Numbered from the stretch's first letter, positions 7,128-16,145 are shown. The stretch: DNA of 16,217 bases from JBCCFX01 sp039029515 (GCA_039029515.1 JBCCFX010000075.1:1-16217), one strand, 5' to 3'. Numbers and translations are program-made. Notes: generated by a model from the sequence alone, not told the origin.

Positions 7128-8687
7128 ATGACCAACGCCGCCGACATCCAACGCATCGCCTTCGTCAGTCTCGGCTGCCCGAAGAACCTCGTCGACTCTG
7201 AGAAGATGCTTGGTCTGCTGTCGCAGTCCGGCTTCGACCTCGTCTCCGATCACGATGAAGCGGATGCCATTGTCGTCAATACGTGCGGCTTCCTCGAAGC
7301 CTCCAAGGACGAATCGCTCGACGTCATTCAGGATGCGCTGCGCCGAAAGGAACGCGGCGACCTGCAACGACTCGTCGTCGCCGGCTGCCTCGTCCAACGC
7401 CACCGCGCCAAACTTCTCGAATGGGCGCCGGGCATCGACTCCATGATCGGCGTCTTCGATCGCGATCACATCATCGAAGCCGTCACCGGCGTCGCGCCCG
7501 AACGTGATGACTCGCCGGTCGACAATCCCGAGGCACCGAAGTACTGGATCGCCGGCAACGCGCTGCAAGCCGCCCGCGCTCGCGGCATGCAGACCACAGG
7601 TCTCACTGTGCACGGCGCCGACGGTCAGGGACTCGGCTACTTCGAAGATGATCGCAATCGCTTCCGACTCACGCCGCGCCATTGGGCTTATTTGCGCGTC
7701 AGCGAAGGCTGCAACCAGAAATGCGCGTTCTGCACCATTCCTTCCATTCGTGGCAAGATGCGCTCCAAGCCGCTCGACACAATTCTCGCCGAAGCCCGCG
7801 ATCTCATGCGCGATGGCACGTTCGAACTGAACCTGATCGGCCAGGACACCACGAGCTACGGTTACGACATCGGCTACGACGGCGACCATCAGGGACTCGT
7901 CGGCATGCTGCGTGGACTCAACGAAGTCGCTGGCGAACATGGCGGCGGTTGGGTGCGACTCATGTACGTCTATCCCACGTATTTCACCGACGAGATGATC
8001 GATACGATCGCATCGCTCGACAACATCGTGAAGTACATCGACATTCCGCTTCAGCACATGTCGAACAACATGCTCTCCACGATGCGCCGAAACATCACGA
8101 GCGAAGAACAGGAAGCGTTGCTGCACAAACTCCGCGAACGCATTCCCGGCGTAGCGATCCGCACAACGTTCATCACCGGCTTCCCCGGCGAGACCGAGGA
8201 TGACCATCGCCAGCTCGTTGATTTCGTTGAGGACTTCCAGTTCGACATGATGGGCGTGTTTCAGTACTCCCATGAAGATGGCACGCCGGCGGGCACGATG
8301 GATGAAGATCCGACATTGCATGTGCCTGATGAGGTCAAGGCGAACCGCGAATCGGAACTCATGCTCACGCAGCAGCAACTCGCGTTCGAAAACGCTGCGT
8401 ATGTGGCGGAACAGCGCAGTCAGTTCGATGTGCTGATCGACAACGTCGCCGCCGGCGAAACCGAGGGTCGATCAACCACCGGCGTGACGGATGCCGGCAC
8501 GCTGCATGTCGGCCGGTGTTATCACCAGGCGCCGCAGGTCGACTCACTCACGTACGTGCACAGCACGGAACCGCTGAGTCCCGGGGAACTCGTGCGGTGT
8601 ACGATCGTCGATAGTGATGGGTACGATCTCATCGCCCAACCGACCGAACAGCTTGAACGCGTCGTGAAGCTGCCGGTTATGGGTTGA
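7128..8687 (+). CDS. rimO: Ribosomal protein S12 methylthiotransferase
   Basis: A radical-SAM enzyme that adds a methylthio group to an aspartate of ribosomal protein S12, using two iron-sulfur clusters. It has an N-terminal methylthiotransferase domain with cysteines C17 (SLGCPKN), C53 (NTCGF) and C87 (AGCLVQR), then the radical-SAM motif CNQKCAFC (195-202), the RimO-specific DIPLQHMS string, and a C-terminal TRAM-type domain. Starting at ATG 7128 the protein is 519 residues. The frame is open further upstream to 7002, but that part runs through the intergenic repeats and gives a low-complexity Pro/Asn/Ser peptide, so it is rejected. The protein is longer than the usual roughly 440 residues, mainly because of an extra segment at about 125-180 between the two domains. 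No Shine-Dalgarno site precedes ATG 7128, consistent with a leaderless or short-leader mRNA. MiaB is the alternative family, but the SLGCPKNLVDSE and LTPRHWAYLRVSEGCN patterns favour RimO. Confidence 0.95.
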   Translation: MTNAADIQRIAFVSLGCPKNLVDSEKMLGLLSQSGFDLVSDHDEADAIVVNTCGFLEASKDESLDVIQDALRRKERGDLQRLVVAGCLVQRHRAKLLEWAPGIDSMIGVFDRDHIIEAVTGVAPERDDSPVDNPEAPKYWIAGNALQAARARGMQTTGLTVHGADGQGLGYFEDDRNRFRLTPRHWAYLRVSEGCNQKCAFCTIPSIRGKMRSKPLDTILAEARDLMRDGTFELNLIGQDTTSYGYDIGYDGDHQGLVGMLRGLNEVAGEHGGGWVRLMYVYPTYFTDEMIDTIASLDNIVKYIDIPLQHMSNNMLSTMRRNITSEEQEALLHKLRERIPGVAIRTTFITGFPGETEDDHRQLVDFVEDFQFDMMGVFQYSHEDGTPAGTMDEDPTLHVPDEVKANRESELMLTQQQLAFENAAYVAEQRSQFDVLIDNVAAGETEGRSTTGVTDAGTLHVGRCYHQAPQVDSLTYVHSTEPLSPGELVRCTIVDSDGYDLIAQPTEQLERVVKLPVMG

Positions 8688-8743
8688 GTTCGCTACCATC
8701 AGGACACGCCCGATTCCCAGCGACGTCGCCCCGGAAGTCTGAC

Positions 8744-9427
8744 ATGATCATTCACATCTGTCGTCTCGTGCTTGTGTGTTCACTCGCCTTGCTGCCGGTC
8801 GCGTGCGAGGAGGAGCAGATCGTGTACTACGATCCGCCCGGCCCGCTCGAGCTTGATCCTGCGAACGCAGATCCGCTGGCGCGCTGGTATACGAATGGGC
8901 CGTGGTTGCTCGACCTTCGCGCGGACGCGAGTTACGCGCTGTATCCGACGACGAACCGATATCGGAAACCTTCGCAGACCGGCCGCTGGGACCGCGTGAC
9001 GTATGCGCGCGTGGATCTCCAGCCGTATCAGGAGTTAACGGAACTGATGCGCATGTCGGTGATGGTGATTGATGGCGAGCAGGTGATTCGTGATCCATTC
9101 GGATCCATCTGGATTCCCCTCAATCTCCCGCCGCACGTGGATGAGGATGATGTCGTCGGCACATGGATCGGCCAGCACGGCACACTGATGTTCGATCCCA
9201 ACCTGCAGTTTTCGTACTTGACGACACCGACCGAGGCGGCGACGCGCACGGCCAGCGGCGGCACATGGCGATGTGATCAGGGTCGCGTTCGCCTCATCTC
9301 AAATGATCCGGGAAGCGAAACCGTTTTGGAGATCGTGCGCGGCGATGGATCGATCGCGCTTAAAACGGATGACGATCTCTTCCTGCCGGCGCAGGTCAAT
9401 TTGAAGTCCACGCTGTCCCCGGAGTGA
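8744..9427 (+). CDS. Putative lipoprotein with two similar halves, function unknown
   Basis: I do not recognise a named family. The 227-residue protein starts at ATG 8744, with GGAAG a few bases upstream. The frame is open to a TTG at 8684, but the extra 20 residues would push the signal peptide inward. It has a hydrophobic signal (about 5-20) ending LLPVAC with C21 as the probable lipidated cysteine. The Pro at -3 is unusual, so lipidation is likely rather than certain. Two segments look alike, about 44-90 (ARWYTNGPWLLDLRADASYAL...GRWDR) and about 136-190 (GTWIGQHGTLMFDPNLQFSYL...GTWRCDQG). Each has a W-x(n)-L-x-[FL]-x-x-[DN]-x-x-[FS]-Y pattern closed by G-x-W, as in small beta-barrel or lipocalin-like lipoproteins. 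It lies 56 bases after rimO and nine bases before the glycosylase gene, probably in one transcript. Confidence 0.75.
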   Translation: MIIHICRLVLVCSLALLPVACEEEQIVYYDPPGPLELDPANADPLARWYTNGPWLLDLRADASYALYPTTNRYRKPSQTGRWDRVTYARVDLQPYQELTELMRMSVMVIDGEQVIRDPFGSIWIPLNLPPHVDEDDVVGTWIGQHGTLMFDPNLQFSYLTTPTEAATRTASGGTWRCDQGRVRLISNDPGSETVLEIVRGDGSIALKTDDDLFLPAQVNLKSTLSPE

Positions 9428-9436
9428 TGATGCCCC

Positions 9437-10282
9437 ATGCCCGAGCTGCCTGAAGTTGAACGCGGTCGGTTGATCGCGGAATCGGTCGCCGTCGGCCGGA
9501 CGATCGTTCGCGTGAAATGCGATCAGAAGGAAGACATCGTCTTTTGTGACCAATCTCCGCGCACCGTGCAGAACAAACTCAGGAACCGGCGCGTTGAAGC
9601 GGTGCATCGTCGCGGCAAGCATCTGTTCTTCGAACTGGATCAACGTCCGTGGCCATTGTTCCACTTCGGCATGACCGGCGCGTTCGTGATCCCGCAGGTC
9701 GAACCGCTCAACCTCGAATCGACCGGCAAGAAGCCATATGACCCAGAGGAATGGCCGCCACGCTTCACGAAGATTCACATGATCTTCGACGATGGCGGCG
9801 AATTGGTCATGACCAACGCCCGGCGACTCGGACGCATTCGCCTCCGTGAGAATCCGCTGGATGAAGCACCGCTCAACGCACTCGGTTTTGATCCGCTTCA
9901 CGATCTGCCGACACCGAAGGTGTTCGTGGAACAGTTGCAATCGCGATCGGCGCTCATGAAGGCCTTGCTGCTGGACCAGAAATTCGCCGCCGGCGTCGGG
10001 AACTGGATCGCCGACGAGATCCTCTACCAGGCGAAGATCGATCCGCAGCGCCGCGCGAACACGTTGTCGGATGCCGAGGCCAAGCTGGTGCGAACGAAGT
10101 TGAAGTCTGTCATCGAGACCGCCGTGAAGGTGAACAGCGACAAGAAGCGGTTCCCGAAGAACTGGTTGTTCCACCAGCGCTGGGGCAAGCAGGAGGATGC
10201 GCGGACGAAGTCAGGCGAAGCGATCGAGCACGTCACGATCGGTGGCCGAACGACCGCGTGGGTGCCGAGCGTCCAGCGCTGA
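9437..10282 (+). CDS. mutM: Formamidopyrimidine-DNA glycosylase family protein, zincless type
   Basis: A base-excision repair enzyme of the Fpg/Nei family, 281 residues. The N-terminus MPELPEVERG supplies the catalytic proline (after Met removal) and glutamate, which fixes the start at ATG 9437. A conserved lysine is at K61 (HRRGKHLFFEL), and the helix-two-turn-helix DNA-binding motif is at 183-200 (FAAGVGNWIADEILYQAK). Family members usually end in a four-cysteine zinc finger closing with CPxCQR. Here the end reads GGRTTAWVPSVQR: the arginine (R271) and QR are kept, but no cysteine occurs after residue 37. This matches zincless-finger members such as plant FPG and NEIL1. The motif FPKNWLFHQRWGK precedes the finger. 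Substrate preference (8-oxoguanine, FapyG or oxidised pyrimidines) cannot be assigned from sequence, so the symbol is a family label. The gene follows the lipoprotein stop by nine bases. Confidence 0.88.
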   Translation: MPELPEVERGRLIAESVAVGRTIVRVKCDQKEDIVFCDQSPRTVQNKLRNRRVEAVHRRGKHLFFELDQRPWPLFHFGMTGAFVIPQVEPLNLESTGKKPYDPEEWPPRFTKIHMIFDDGGELVMTNARRLGRIRLRENPLDEAPLNALGFDPLHDLPTPKVFVEQLQSRSALMKALLLDQKFAAGVGNWIADEILYQAKIDPQRRANTLSDAEAKLVRTKLKSVIETAVKVNSDKKRFPKNWLFHQRWGKQEDARTKSGEAIEHVTIGGRTTAWVPSVQR

Positions 10283-10317
10283 TCGTATGACGTGTCGGTA
10301 TACGGCGTGGATTCGTC

Positions 10318-11352
10318 ATGTCCCGCGTCATGCGGTGCCGTACATTCGATTGCGGCATGCTCCATCCTCGCACATTCGATCGAAGTGATCTCAATCCGGA
10401 TGAACGGCGATACCGCGTGCCGTGGTATCTCGCGCCGTGGCTGCCACGCGGTATTCGCCTGACCGAGTTTGAGCGCGCAACGCTGCATAACCCGTGGTTC
10501 TATCGAGAGCGATCAACATGGTTTCCATACCTCACGGGCGTTCCGCTTCTCATGTGGATTGTCGTTTGCGGCGGTGTTCTTCAAGCCGCCGCCCCAAGCC
10601 TCACGACGCTGTTCGAACGTGTTTACATGCTCGTGTCCCTGTTCTTACCTTTTGCCCTGGCGCTTTATCTCATAGTCACGTGGACGACGGCGTATCGAAT
10701 ACGCGATCGCCTGAATGAATACGGCTATGTCGTCTGTACGCAATGCGGCCGACGACTTGATCCTGAGTTCCAATGCTTGCCAGAAACCTGTCCGCATTGT
10801 CAACGTCCACCGCGTGGCGGTCTGACTGAGTCGTCTCGAACGACATCCGATGGCGTGTTGATGCGAACGCCCGATCGACGACATTGCGTACTCAGGATGC
10901 TACGACGGTCGAGTGGCAACGCGACTCGTTGCGCGCATGAACTCGCTGGCGTGTATGTCAATGATGATGAGCTTCGGTTTCTTTGGTCGGTCTTGCCACG
11001 AGCCCGACGGCTACCGACGTGGTTTCGCCTGCTCGTCATATGTGTGATGGTGCTCGCGGGCACTGGTGCATGCCTTGGCGCAGCCGCAACCATCGCCGCA
11101 CGTCGGCCCGACCTCGCACACATGGGACCCGGCATCTTGATCGCCGGTTTCCAGGTCGGAGCGGTCTTCATCTGGTCGCGAATCGCCCGTCGGCAAAACT
11201 CGCGTCTCATCTGCCACCTTCGTCGGACCGGCATCATCATCTGCCCCGAATGCCGCTACGATCTCACTATCCTCGACAACCGTCGCGCCCGCTGTGCCGA
11301 ATGTGGCTTTGAACGGTGTGACGAGATCAAAGTGACGGAGCCGGACGACTGA
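10318..11352 (+). CDS. Membrane protein with two membrane-plus-zinc-ribbon modules
   Basis: A 344-residue protein of unknown function built from two modules. Each has two hydrophobic helices followed by a four-cysteine zinc ribbon. Helices lie at about 75-95 and 103-123 (module 1) and 235-258 and 269-288 (module 2). Ribbon 1 uses C140, C143, C158 and C161 (CTQC...CPHC), and ribbon 2 uses C309, C312, C326 and C329 (CPEC...CAEC). Before each ribbon a short charged helix ends in a similar way (RLNEYGYVVC, HLRRTGIIIC). The ribbons probably face the cytosol and may bind metal, RNA or protein, but nothing shows which. The start at ATG 10318 lacks a clear ribosome site, and in-frame ATGs at 10330 and 10357 are alternatives. 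The stop overlaps the next start by one base (TGATG). Confidence 0.82.
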   Translation: MSRVMRCRTFDCGMLHPRTFDRSDLNPDERRYRVPWYLAPWLPRGIRLTEFERATLHNPWFYRERSTWFPYLTGVPLLMWIVVCGGVLQAAAPSLTTLFERVYMLVSLFLPFALALYLIVTWTTAYRIRDRLNEYGYVVCTQCGRRLDPEFQCLPETCPHCQRPPRGGLTESSRTTSDGVLMRTPDRRHCVLRMLRRSSGNATRCAHELAGVYVNDDELRFLWSVLPRARRLPTWFRLLVICVMVLAGTGACLGAAATIAARRPDLAHMGPGILIAGFQVGAVFIWSRIARRQNSRLICHLRRTGIIICPECRYDLTILDNRRARCAECGFERCDEIKVTEPDD

Positions 11353-11825
11353 TGCACGTCAACATGCAACAGAACGCATGGTGGATCATCCGGCGTTACC
11401 TGCCGCGCGAGCTCAAGCTCCAGAAGCGTGAGATGTACAAGCTGCAATACCTGTTGATGGCGAAGATCACGTTGTCATCGCGCGATAAGAAACGTGTACT
11501 CATGCACTCGGTCATCCTGATCGTGCTCAGTCTGGTGAGTTCCGTGCCGTGGCTCTACTTCGTGAGGACGCCGGGACCATCACTGATCTACTCCTCCATA
11601 GTCTGGTTCATTGTGCTGATCGTCGGAAGCATCACGTATTGCGTGATCTTCATCGGCCCGCTCTATCGGCCGTACGTGATTCGGGCGATGCGCGAGCTTG
11701 GCTATGAAGTCTGCCTGTCCTGTGCGCATTGGCTCCGCAACCTGCCTGATGAAACGCAACAATGCCCGGAATGCGGCGAACCACGTGATATGGTGACGGC
11801 ATCATCGGAGCACAACAATGCATGA
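11352..11825 (+). CDS. Membrane protein with C-terminal zinc ribbon
   Basis: A 157-residue protein with the same layout as one module of its upstream neighbour: an N-terminal charged region, two hydrophobic helices at about 49-70 and 78-102, then a ribbon with C121, C124, C138 and C141 (CLSC...CPECGE) introduced by AMRELGYEVC. The N-terminal RYLPRELKLQKRE (15-27) resembles WLPRGIRLTEFER in the neighbour, supporting common descent. GGAG (11338-11341) precedes the ATG, and the start overlaps the previous stop. Function is unknown. Confidence 0.8.
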   Translation: MHVNMQQNAWWIIRRYLPRELKLQKREMYKLQYLLMAKITLSSRDKKRVLMHSVILIVLSLVSSVPWLYFVRTPGPSLIYSSIVWFIVLIVGSITYCVIFIGPLYRPYVIRAMRELGYEVCLSCAHWLRNLPDETQQCPECGEPRDMVTASSEHNNA

Positions 11826-12276
11826 TGCCTCGAATCACCAATCACTCAAGTGTCCCTCGTGTGGATATGCCGTTTCAGACATTCATCGTGGACAGTGCAC
11901 CGAGTGTGGTGTGACATTCAAGCCCCATCTGATGATCCATCGCGGCCATCACACGGTCGCATGGTGGCTTTGTGTGTGCGGCAACTTGCAGTTACTGGCC
12001 TTTGCGATTGTGGCCAATACGCTTGTCACGACAGAGATTGCCGATGACCTCGCATACGGTTGGTACGGTCTCGATGCTGACGATGCCGGACCCTTCCTTG
12101 TCGGATGGCTCTTATACCTCGGTGCTTTTGGCGGCTTGTCATGGACACTCGCACATCGGAAAGTGTTTGTGACGTATTCTCGGGCCATGCAGTGGCGGAT
12201 TGCGGTGACCCATCTTGTGTTTGCGGGCGTGTTTCCACTGGCAGTATTCGCCGTGAGTGAGTTGATTTTGGGCTGA
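11818..12276 (+). CDS. Membrane protein with N-terminal zinc ribbon (copy 1 of 3)
   Basis: A 152-residue protein. The ribbon is at the N-terminus (C12, C15, C27, C30; CPSCGY...CTECG), followed by helices at about 48-68, 92-112 and 127-149. The sequence TVAWWLCVCGN after the ribbon and RKVFVTYSRAMQWRIAV before the last helix are shared in pattern with the next two genes, so the three are tandem paralogs. GGAG at 11807-11810 is seven bases before ATG 11818, which overlaps the end of the previous gene by eight bases. Function is unknown. The order ribbon-then-membrane is the reverse of the two preceding genes. Confidence 0.8.
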   Translation: MHDASNHQSLKCPSCGYAVSDIHRGQCTECGVTFKPHLMIHRGHHTVAWWLCVCGNLQLLAFAIVANTLVTTEIADDLAYGWYGLDADDAGPFLVGWLLYLGAFGGLSWTLAHRKVFVTYSRAMQWRIAVTHLVFAGVFPLAVFAVSELILG

Positions 12277-12293
12277 CGCGATGCGAGATGCGC

Positions 12294-12337
12294 GCTGCGT
12301 AATTCACTTTACCGCAGCTTGTTGATGTGCCTGCGGT
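12294..12337 (+). promoter_or_regulatory. Two mutually exclusive hairpins upstream of the fourth zinc-ribbon gene
   Basis: Segment 1 (12294-12302, GCTGCGTAA) pairs with segment 2 (12309-12318, TTACCGCAGC) as nine base pairs with one bulged C and a six-base loop. Part of segment 2 (12311-12317, ACCGCAG) pairs instead with segment 3 (12331-12337, CTGCGGT) as seven perfect pairs with a 13-base loop. The two stems cannot form together. The second ends three bases before the strong Shine-Dalgarno GAAGGA (12341-12346). This layout suits a translation switch or RNA processing site, but no ligand or protein is indicated. Confidence 0.4.
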
Positions 12338-12340
12338 TCG

Positions 12341-12346
12341 GAAGGA
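12341..12346 (+). promoter_or_regulatory. Ribosome binding site fixing the start at ATG 12352
   Basis: GAAGGA lies five bases before ATG 12352. It decides in favour of this start over the in-frame ATG at 12319, which has no such site and would place the start inside the hairpin region. Confidence 0.7.
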
Positions 12347-12351
12347 ACGAG

Positions 12352-12864
12352 ATGTCTCACGACCGTGATGCAGTACTTACCGTGCTCGGCTCGCATGCGC
12401 TGCCGTGTCCATCCTGCCGGTATGAACTGGCCAACGTCACCGAGCCGCGGTGTCCTGAATGCGGCACATCGGTTCGCGTCTCACTTCGGTCCGTGTCGGG
12501 TGATCAGACGCCTGCATGGTGGCTCGGCATGTTCGGTGGCCTCATCATGTTGTTCATGGCATGGTCAACGATGGGTGGCATCATTCGACAGACCATTTCG
12601 TCATCGGTCCTGTGGATGGGCGGCCGGACGGCGCCCGCCCCGCGGGGACGATTTCCGGTCGCTGCGGGCCAGACGTCGATCGGCGCATTCGTGCTTGGAT
12701 TCCTGATGACACTGCTCGCCGTGTGGATGCTCGCATGGATCTTCGGCAATCGAAAACGCTTTGCTGACATGCCCGCCATCACCCAATGGCGGCGCGGCGC
12801 GATGTTCCTCCTGATTCCCTTTGCGATTCTCCTCACGATGTACATCATTGGAGTGATTGCATGA
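12352..12864 (+). CDS. Membrane protein with N-terminal zinc ribbon (copy 2 of 3)
   Basis: A 170-residue paralog of its neighbours. The ribbon cysteines are C19, C22, C34 and C37 (CPSCRYEL...CPECGTS), followed by PAWWLGMFGG and helices at about 57-77, 109-131 and 150-169. NRKRFADMPAITQWRRGAM (133-151) is the counterpart of the RKVF...QWR segment in the preceding gene. The loop between helices 1 and 2 is Pro/Gly/Arg-rich and variable among the copies. The 75-base gap before this gene is the only sizeable one in the array and holds the alternative hairpins. Its TGA overlaps the next ATG (ATGA). Function is unknown. Confidence 0.8.
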   Translation: MSHDRDAVLTVLGSHALPCPSCRYELANVTEPRCPECGTSVRVSLRSVSGDQTPAWWLGMFGGLIMLFMAWSTMGGIIRQTISSSVLWMGGRTAPAPRGRFPVAAGQTSIGAFVLGFLMTLLAVWMLAWIFGNRKRFADMPAITQWRRGAMFLLIPFAILLTMYIIGVIA

Positions 12865-13388
12865 ACGAAACCAAACGTGAATACGTCATTGACGGACCGC
12901 CGGCGACTGCAGACAATGTGGTCGAGCCGTCACCCACCGCGCGGTGTCCGAACTGTGATCACATCATCGAGAACATCAGGGCGACGACGTGCTCAGAGTG
13001 CGGACTGGCCATCCGCGCTGCCATCCATCGCGCGGCAGGCGGCACGATGACGTACTGGTGGATCGGCGTGTTCGGCGCATCGATCGCTGTGCTCATGTCG
13101 CCACTCGTCGGCATTACGGATTTCGGCCTGCTCATCGCAACGGCCCGAGACTCACAGATGCGTCAACTCGTCGCCAACGGCATGATGCCGCAGGGTGGCC
13201 TGCCTGATGGCACCATGCTCATCACAAGCCTTCTGTTCCTATCCATCGCCTTCATTGCCCTCGCCCGATTGCTCGGCCGACGCCACCGGTTTGCCCATCT
13301 GCCCATCCACGTCCAGCAGATTGAAGGGGCAATCGGACTGTCACTGCCGTTCATCATCCTGATCGTCCTGTACGTGATCTCGCGGTAG
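12861..13388 (+). CDS. Membrane protein with N-terminal zinc ribbon (copy 3 of 3)
   Basis: A 175-residue paralog starting at ATG 12861, overlapping the previous stop as ATGA, with GGAG at 12850-12853. The frame is open to 12786, but that would overlap the preceding gene by 79 bases and lacks a ribosome site. Ribbon cysteines are C29, C32, C44 and C47 (CPNCDH...CSECG), then MTYWWIGVFGA, with helices at about 66-90, 118-138 and 155-173. RRHRFAHLPIHVQQIEGAI (140-158) matches the shared motif before the last helix, with QQIE in place of QWR. It is the last gene of the array. A likely lepA promoter follows. Confidence 0.8.
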   Translation: MNETKREYVIDGPPATADNVVEPSPTARCPNCDHIIENIRATTCSECGLAIRAAIHRAAGGTMTYWWIGVFGASIAVLMSPLVGITDFGLLIATARDSQMRQLVANGMMPQGGLPDGTMLITSLLFLSIAFIALARLLGRRHRFAHLPIHVQQIEGAIGLSLPFIILIVLYVISR

Positions 13389-13450
13389 CGTGCCGGATCC
13401 ACCCGAATCGACACTTTCTTCAAGCGACGGCCCGGGACCGCCGACTGGCG

Positions 13451-13456
13451 TACAAT
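13451..13456 (+). promoter_or_regulatory. Candidate -10 box (TACAAT) of lepA
   Basis: TACAAT within GTACAATGC, almost the same string as upstream of rimO (CTACAATGC). It lies 60 bases before the lepA GTG, so the leader would be roughly 50 bases. No good -35 match is present at normal spacing. The box sits in the 128-base gap after the zinc-ribbon array, suggesting lepA starts its own transcript. Confidence 0.4.
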
Positions 13457-13516
13457 GCCCGGCTTGTATCGGGTGCATCGCCCGACGACTGCTTAAACCG
13501 GAAGAAGATCACGACC

Positions 13517-15322
<1,806 letters not shown>

Positions 15323-15403
15323 GTTTCGCGTATCAACACAACACACTTCGTCGCGCCTACCGACGATTGCGCTCGAATCATCTGAGTCTGGGAGACCGAT
15401 GCT

Positions 15404-16123
15404 ATGCAACGACGTGACCGTATGCTCGTGACCGCCACCCTGATGGTCGGCGTGCTGAACCTGATTGTGCTTGGTTCCATCGCCGGCCCGCGCGCCTATG
15501 CCGCGACGTCAGCATGGCTGGATGATCTCGGTCCGGCGGCGAAACTCACGCTCACAACTGATGACACCTCTGTCGACATCGTCGCCACCGAAGGTCGTCT
15601 TGCATGGGGCGATGACGAAGCAAACCGCGTGTACAGCGTGGGCTTCGTGCATGTCGGCCGGATGCTTGATGCGATCATGCAATCGGATTCCTACGCGGAC
15701 ATTCGCGCTGAGATGGAAGAGCGATTCACCGAAGAGCGCGATGCGCTCATCAGTGAGATTGAAGATTTCCAGGAACGCGTGCAAGGCATCGATCCGGATG
15801 ATCCGGCATTCGAAGGTCTCGCGCAGGAATGGGAAGAACTGAACGGTCGTCGTCGCATGGTGGAAGAGGAAGCCAGTCGAACCTACAGCGGTTTGCTGAC
15901 GGACCAGATGACGTCCGCCTACCGCGACATCGTCAACGCGGTTGAGGTGGTATCCGATCGGCGCGACATCGATATCGTGTTGCGCTTCATCCCGACGTCC
16001 AATGATTTTCAGGGCATGAGTCCCGATCAGATCGGCCAGGGCATTCTGTCTCGCGTCGCGCTGCGCTATCCCGATGGTCTCGACATCACCGACGATGTTA
16101 TCGAAGAGATGGCGTTGGATTGA
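15404..16123 (+). CDS. OmpH/Skp-like exported coiled-coil protein
   Basis: A 239-residue protein with an N-terminal signal or anchor helix (about 8-33, ending PRAYA), then VYSVGFVHVGRMLDAIMQSDSYADIRAEMEERF, which fits the start of Skp/OmpH chaperones. A charged coiled-coil follows (about 98-160) and then NAVEVVSDRRDIDIVLRF, the usual beta-strand return. The ending PDGLDITDDVIEEM is also common in this family. Skp-type proteins hold unfolded outer-membrane proteins in the periplasm. About 40 residues between the signal and the family start (about 36-76) are extra. The start at ATG 15404 has GGGAG nine bases upstream. The gene follows lepA by 81 bases. The family call is by pattern only, and a role as a chaperone is inferred. 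Confidence 0.72.
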   Translation: MQRRDRMLVTATLMVGVLNLIVLGSIAGPRAYAATSAWLDDLGPAAKLTLTTDDTSVDIVATEGRLAWGDDEANRVYSVGFVHVGRMLDAIMQSDSYADIRAEMEERFTEERDALISEIEDFQERVQGIDPDDPAFEGLAQEWEELNGRRRMVEEEASRTYSGLLTDQMTSAYRDIVNAVEVVSDRRDIDIVLRFIPTSNDFQGMSPDQIGQGILSRVALRYPDGLDITDDVIEEMALD

Positions 16124-16145
16124 GGGAAGCCATGAGCCCTGAGTT

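Noticed and set aside
7059..8378. 439-codon open frame on the minus strand opposite rimO
   Set aside because: It mirrors a strongly supported enzyme gene, its protein is low in recognisable motifs, and long antisense frames are common in high-GC coding DNA.
9299..10174. 291-codon open frame on the minus strand across the lipoprotein and glycosylase genes
   Set aside because: It spans two supported genes and their junction, with no domain or ribosome site of its own.
13457..13484. Alternative CCCG/CGGG hairpins in the lepA leader
   Set aside because: The stems are only four to five base pairs and are expected by chance in GC-rich sequence.
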